Source: Flavobacterium azizsancarii (lineage in GTDB: Bacteria; Bacteroidota; Bacteroidia; Flavobacteriales; Flavobacteriaceae). Taken from it: a stretch of 64,000 bases of DNA. Position 1 is the stretch's first letter, and each line of letters starts with the position of its first letter. The DNA is taken from positions 117,401-181,400 of the forward strand of contig NZ_JAMZNK010000006.1 of NCBI RefSeq assembly GCF_027980145.1. The letters are read 5' to 3'. The position numbers and the translations under genes are program-made. The notes below the pieces were generated by a model. That model did no database searches, was not told the DNA's origin, and saw only the letters and a list, made by a program, of their open reading frames with translations. Of the stretch, positions 62,909 to 64,000 are shown piece after piece.

Positions 62909-63433
62909 ATGATAGACTTTAGCTCTATAGAATATTTAAAAAACGGAAAACAAAAACAGATTAAGGCTTTTGACATCCTGACTCAGCACAAAGTTTTACT
63001 AAATCTTGTTGAATTCGATCCTATTTTGGTTGGTACGATTCCAATTAATATTGATATAGAAAAAAGTGATCTCGATATTATCTGTCATTGGAAAAACAAA
63101 AACGATTTTACAGCAAAACTAAATTCATTTTTTGGAAAAGAAACCGACTTCACAATCAGAGAAATATCAATTAATGAGAAAGAATCAGTTATTGCCAACT
63201 TTAAAATCGATGGTTTTGAAATTGAAGTTTTTGGACAAAATGTTCCAACCAAAAGTCAAAATGGCTATAAACACATGATCATTGAACATGAAATTCTACA
63301 ATCTCATGACGAAAACTTCAGATTAGAAATCATCAAACTCAAACAAAACGGTTATAAAACCGAACCTGCTTTTAGTCATTTATTAGGTTTAAAAGGAGGT
63401 CCGTACTTAGCATTATTAGAATACAAAATTTAA
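62909..63433 (+). CDS. DUF4269 protein (nucleotidyltransferase-like)
   Basis: 174 residues. LVGTIPINIDIEKSDLDIICH (about 41-61) resembles the G-S/T...DxD strand pair of nucleotidyltransferase folds, and GYKHMIIEHEIL follows. This matches the DUF4269 family. Only 5 bp separate it from the glycosyltransferase gene, but co-occurrence need not imply one pathway. Function unknown. Confidence 0.85.
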   Translation: MIDFSSIEYLKNGKQKQIKAFDILTQHKVLLNLVEFDPILVGTIPINIDIEKSDLDIICHWKNKNDFTAKLNSFFGKETDFTIREISINEKESVIANFKIDGFEIEVFGQNVPTKSQNGYKHMIIEHEILQSHDENFRLEIIKLKQNGYKTEPAFSHLLGLKGGPYLALLEYKI

Positions 63434-63517
63434 GTGATTATTATGCTATTTGTAACTAACTACACTTCAATAAATTATATTTAAAATCCAAAAAATTAAA
63501 AATAATTTAGAAATTCC

Positions 63518-63548
63518 TTGCCACAACCGTATTAACTGTGTATCTTTG
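63518..63548 (+). promoter_or_regulatory. Promoter of the initiator tRNA gene
   Basis: TTG (63518-63520), 20-bp spacer, TATCTTTG (63541-63548), 12 bp before the tRNA. Confidence 0.75.
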
Positions 63549-63560
63549 CACCCGAAACAA

Positions 63561-63633
63561 CGCGGGATAGAGCAGTAGGCAGCTCGTCGGGCTCATAACC
63601 CGAAGGTCACAGGTTCGAGTCCTGTTCCCGCTA
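63561..63633 (+). tRNA. tRNA-fMet (CAT), initiator
   Basis: Clover-leaf folds fully: acceptor CGCGGGA/TCCCGCT, D stem GAGC/GCTC, anticodon stem TCGGG/CCCGA with loop CTCATAA, T stem ACAGG/CCTGT with loop TTCGAGT. Initiator marks: unpaired first position (C1 opposite T72), A11-T24, and three G-C pairs at the base of the anticodon stem. CCA is not encoded. Confidence 0.96.
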
Positions 63634-63645
63634 CTAGTAAAAATT

Positions 63646-63680
63646 AAAAGCCGAGAAATCTATATTTCGCGGCTTTTTTT
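63646..63680 (+). terminator. Terminator of the tRNA-fMet gene
   Basis: AAAAGCCG-GAAAT pairs with ATTTCG-CGGCTTTT with a CTAT loop, then a T run. Confidence 0.85.
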
Positions 63681-63746
63681 GTGGTTCGAAAAATTTAGTT
63701 CCAAATTAGAAATAATATTAACCCCCCTGTATTTTCTAGGAAATTT

Positions 63747-63761
63747 GGTTCGAGTCCTGTT
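63747..63761 (+). repeat. 15-bp duplicate of the tRNA T-arm, possible attachment site
   Basis: GGTTCGAGTCCTGTT equals 63612-63626 of the tRNA gene. The remaining 367 bp to the window edge hold no gene. Confidence 0.5.
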
Positions 63762-63802
63762 AGGTTAAACACATAAATACAATTATTTAAAAATATATGG
63801 AT

Positions 63803-63960
63803 ATTTCGGTTCGATTTGTGCCAGTGATTTCGGTCGGACCGTGCCACCCATTTCGGTGAATTTGTGCCACTATTTCGGTTTGAATAGTGCCACTATTTCG
63901 GTTCAATTTGTGCCACTCGGTTAATAAGTCATAGTTTTCCGGTTCGATTTGTGCCACTTT
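63803..63960 (+). repeat. Tandem array of ~23-bp repeats, possible IS21-type element end
   Basis: ATTTCGGTTCGATTTGTGCC-type units begin at 63803, 63827, 63850, 63872 and 63895, with a sixth copy (CCGGTTCGATTTGTGCCACT) at about 63939. All end in GTGCCA. Multiple GTGCCA repeats at an end suit IS21-family insertion sequences; no transposase is visible before the window ends. Confidence 0.6.
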
Positions 63961-64000
63961 GAAAGATCAAAATCAGCTACTATCTTGTTGTTATCTAAAG

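Noticed and set aside
63803..63960. CRISPR array
   Set aside because: Units are directly adjacent with no spacers and vary in sequence; no cas genes nearby.

Overview
The window is AT-rich DNA from the Bacteroidota, most likely a Flavobacterium or close relative. The evidence is two SusC/SusD pairs, flavobacterial promoter elements (TANNTTTG -7 boxes at several starts), many AAT/AAA-rich leaders without strong Shine-Dalgarno sequences, and families of intergenic repeats. It holds about 36 convincing protein genes and one initiator tRNA. No name was checked against a database; all functional calls come from reading motifs and neighbourhoods.

Left part (1-13.4 kb): the 3' part of a Ppx/GppA-type phosphatase gene, then a run of minus-strand genes: GHL10-type glycosidase, GH20 hexosaminidase and a class-C-like serine hydrolase (6547 down to 1248), a secreted esterase, a large FAD/Fe-S D-2-hydroxyacid (D-lactate type) dehydrogenase, and glucosamine-6-phosphate deaminase fused to a PIG-L domain. 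A DeoR-type regulator (13431-14180) stands between these and a plus-strand operon (14.4-27.8 kb): SusC, SusD, the exo-muramidase NamZ (GH171), the MurNAc-6-P etherase MurQ, a sodium/solute symporter, a lipoprotein fusing NagZ-like GH3 to a beta-lactamase-like domain, and a NagX/DUF5009 membrane protein. Together these read as a peptidoglycan-sugar salvage locus: strand trimming outside, uptake, MurNAc-6-P to GlcNAc-6-P plus D-lactate, then entry into fructose-6-P. A MurNAc/GlcNAc kinase and a classical NagA are not in view.

Middle (27.8-32.4 kb): a repeat-rich spacer, a GNAT acetyltransferase, a methyltransferase, a small two-helix membrane protein, and a TetR regulator plus MFS exporter that share an identical 18-bp operator.

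32.4-54.0 kb, all minus strand: a locus for high-mannose N-glycans. It encodes a glycosylasparaginase, a ROK sugar kinase, GH125 and two GH92 alpha-mannosidases, a shortened GH2 beta-mannosidase, SusD, SusC, a LacI regulator, mannose-6-phosphate isomerase and a GH97 alpha-glucosidase. Matching palindromic LacI-type sites lie before susC, lacI and the GH97 gene. Both sugar loci feed fructose-6-phosphate.

54.2-60.3 kb, plus strand: an envelope metal/thiol module made of two small Cys-rich secreted proteins with an identical tail, two HMA-domain proteins, two TlpA-like thioredoxins, a predicted outer-membrane barrel and DsbD. Part of it arose by tandem duplication, which produced a chimeric second thioredoxin gene.

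Right end: DUF4494 protein, GT39-like membrane glycosyltransferase, DUF4269 protein, then tRNA-fMet. After the tRNA come a 15-bp copy of its T-arm and a tandem array of about 23-bp repeats resembling the multiple terminal repeats of IS21-type elements, suggesting that a mobile element begins at the window edge.
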